A stretch of DNA of 5,677 bases from Spirochaetaceae bacterium (GTDB taxonomy: Bacteria > Spirochaetota > Spirochaetia > Treponematales > Breznakiellaceae): NCBI GenBank assembly GCA_031280115.1, contig JAITHF010000289.1:1-5677 (forward strand), written 5' to 3'. The notes below the pieces were generated by a model, which was not told the DNA's origin, did no database searches, and was given only the letters and a program-made list of their open reading frames with translations. The translations under genes and the position numbers were made by a program. Shown one piece after another: positions 5,646 through 5,677 of the stretch (position 1 is its first letter; each line of letters begins with the position of its first letter).

Positions 5646-5677
5646 TTTATCTGGGGACAGGATAGGTTCGGTTGGTT

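Noticed and set aside
5432..5665. 77-codon GTG-initiated frame after mutL
   Set aside because: It begins inside the 34-bp tandem repeat and runs through the dispersed repeat and its hairpins; no ribosome site and no protein-like pattern.

Overview
The window looks like chromosome of a GC-rich spirochaete, most likely a Treponema-type organism. This is an inference from the character of the MutL and XseA proteins, the gene order, and intergenic DNA full of short GC-rich hairpins; no rRNA or other decisive marker is present. All convincing genes are on the + strand.

Bases 1 to about 1050 hold the wreck of a reverse transcriptase cassette. The left edge carries the tail of what looks like a small helical accessory protein, readable only by switching frames. 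After it comes a reverse transcriptase pseudogene. Its pieces lie in alternating frames, and the central part that should hold the catalytic palm (xxDD motif) is missing. Only the last ~136 codons form one clean frame. The layout (helical accessory gene, then RT) resembles that of diversity-generating retroelements and related RT cassettes, but no template/variable repeat pair could be seen.

Bases 1050-2098 hold a single gene for a thiol (glutathione-peroxidase-family) peroxidase. It is strikingly AT-rich compared with everything around it, has its own TATAAT box, and looks horizontally acquired. It is followed by 333 bases of hairpin-rich intergenic DNA.

Bases 2099-5403 hold xseA, xseB and mutL: both subunits of exonuclease VII and the mismatch-repair protein MutL. 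xseB and mutL are 3 bases apart and surely co-transcribed; xseA is 71 bases upstream of xseB, with a possible extra promoter in the gap. Exonuclease VII degrades single-stranded DNA, including strands excised during mismatch repair. MutL here carries the motifs of the endonuclease-type MutL found in bacteria without MutH. The cluster therefore reads as a small DNA-repair operon.

Bases 5404-5677 are non-coding and repeat-rich. They contain a 34-bp tandem repeat of palindromes and a second copy, in inverted orientation, of a dispersed repeat also present upstream of xseA. The two copies bracket the repair cluster. This inverted repeat pair and the decayed RT cassette are the least ordinary things in the window. 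I do not see a complete new system.
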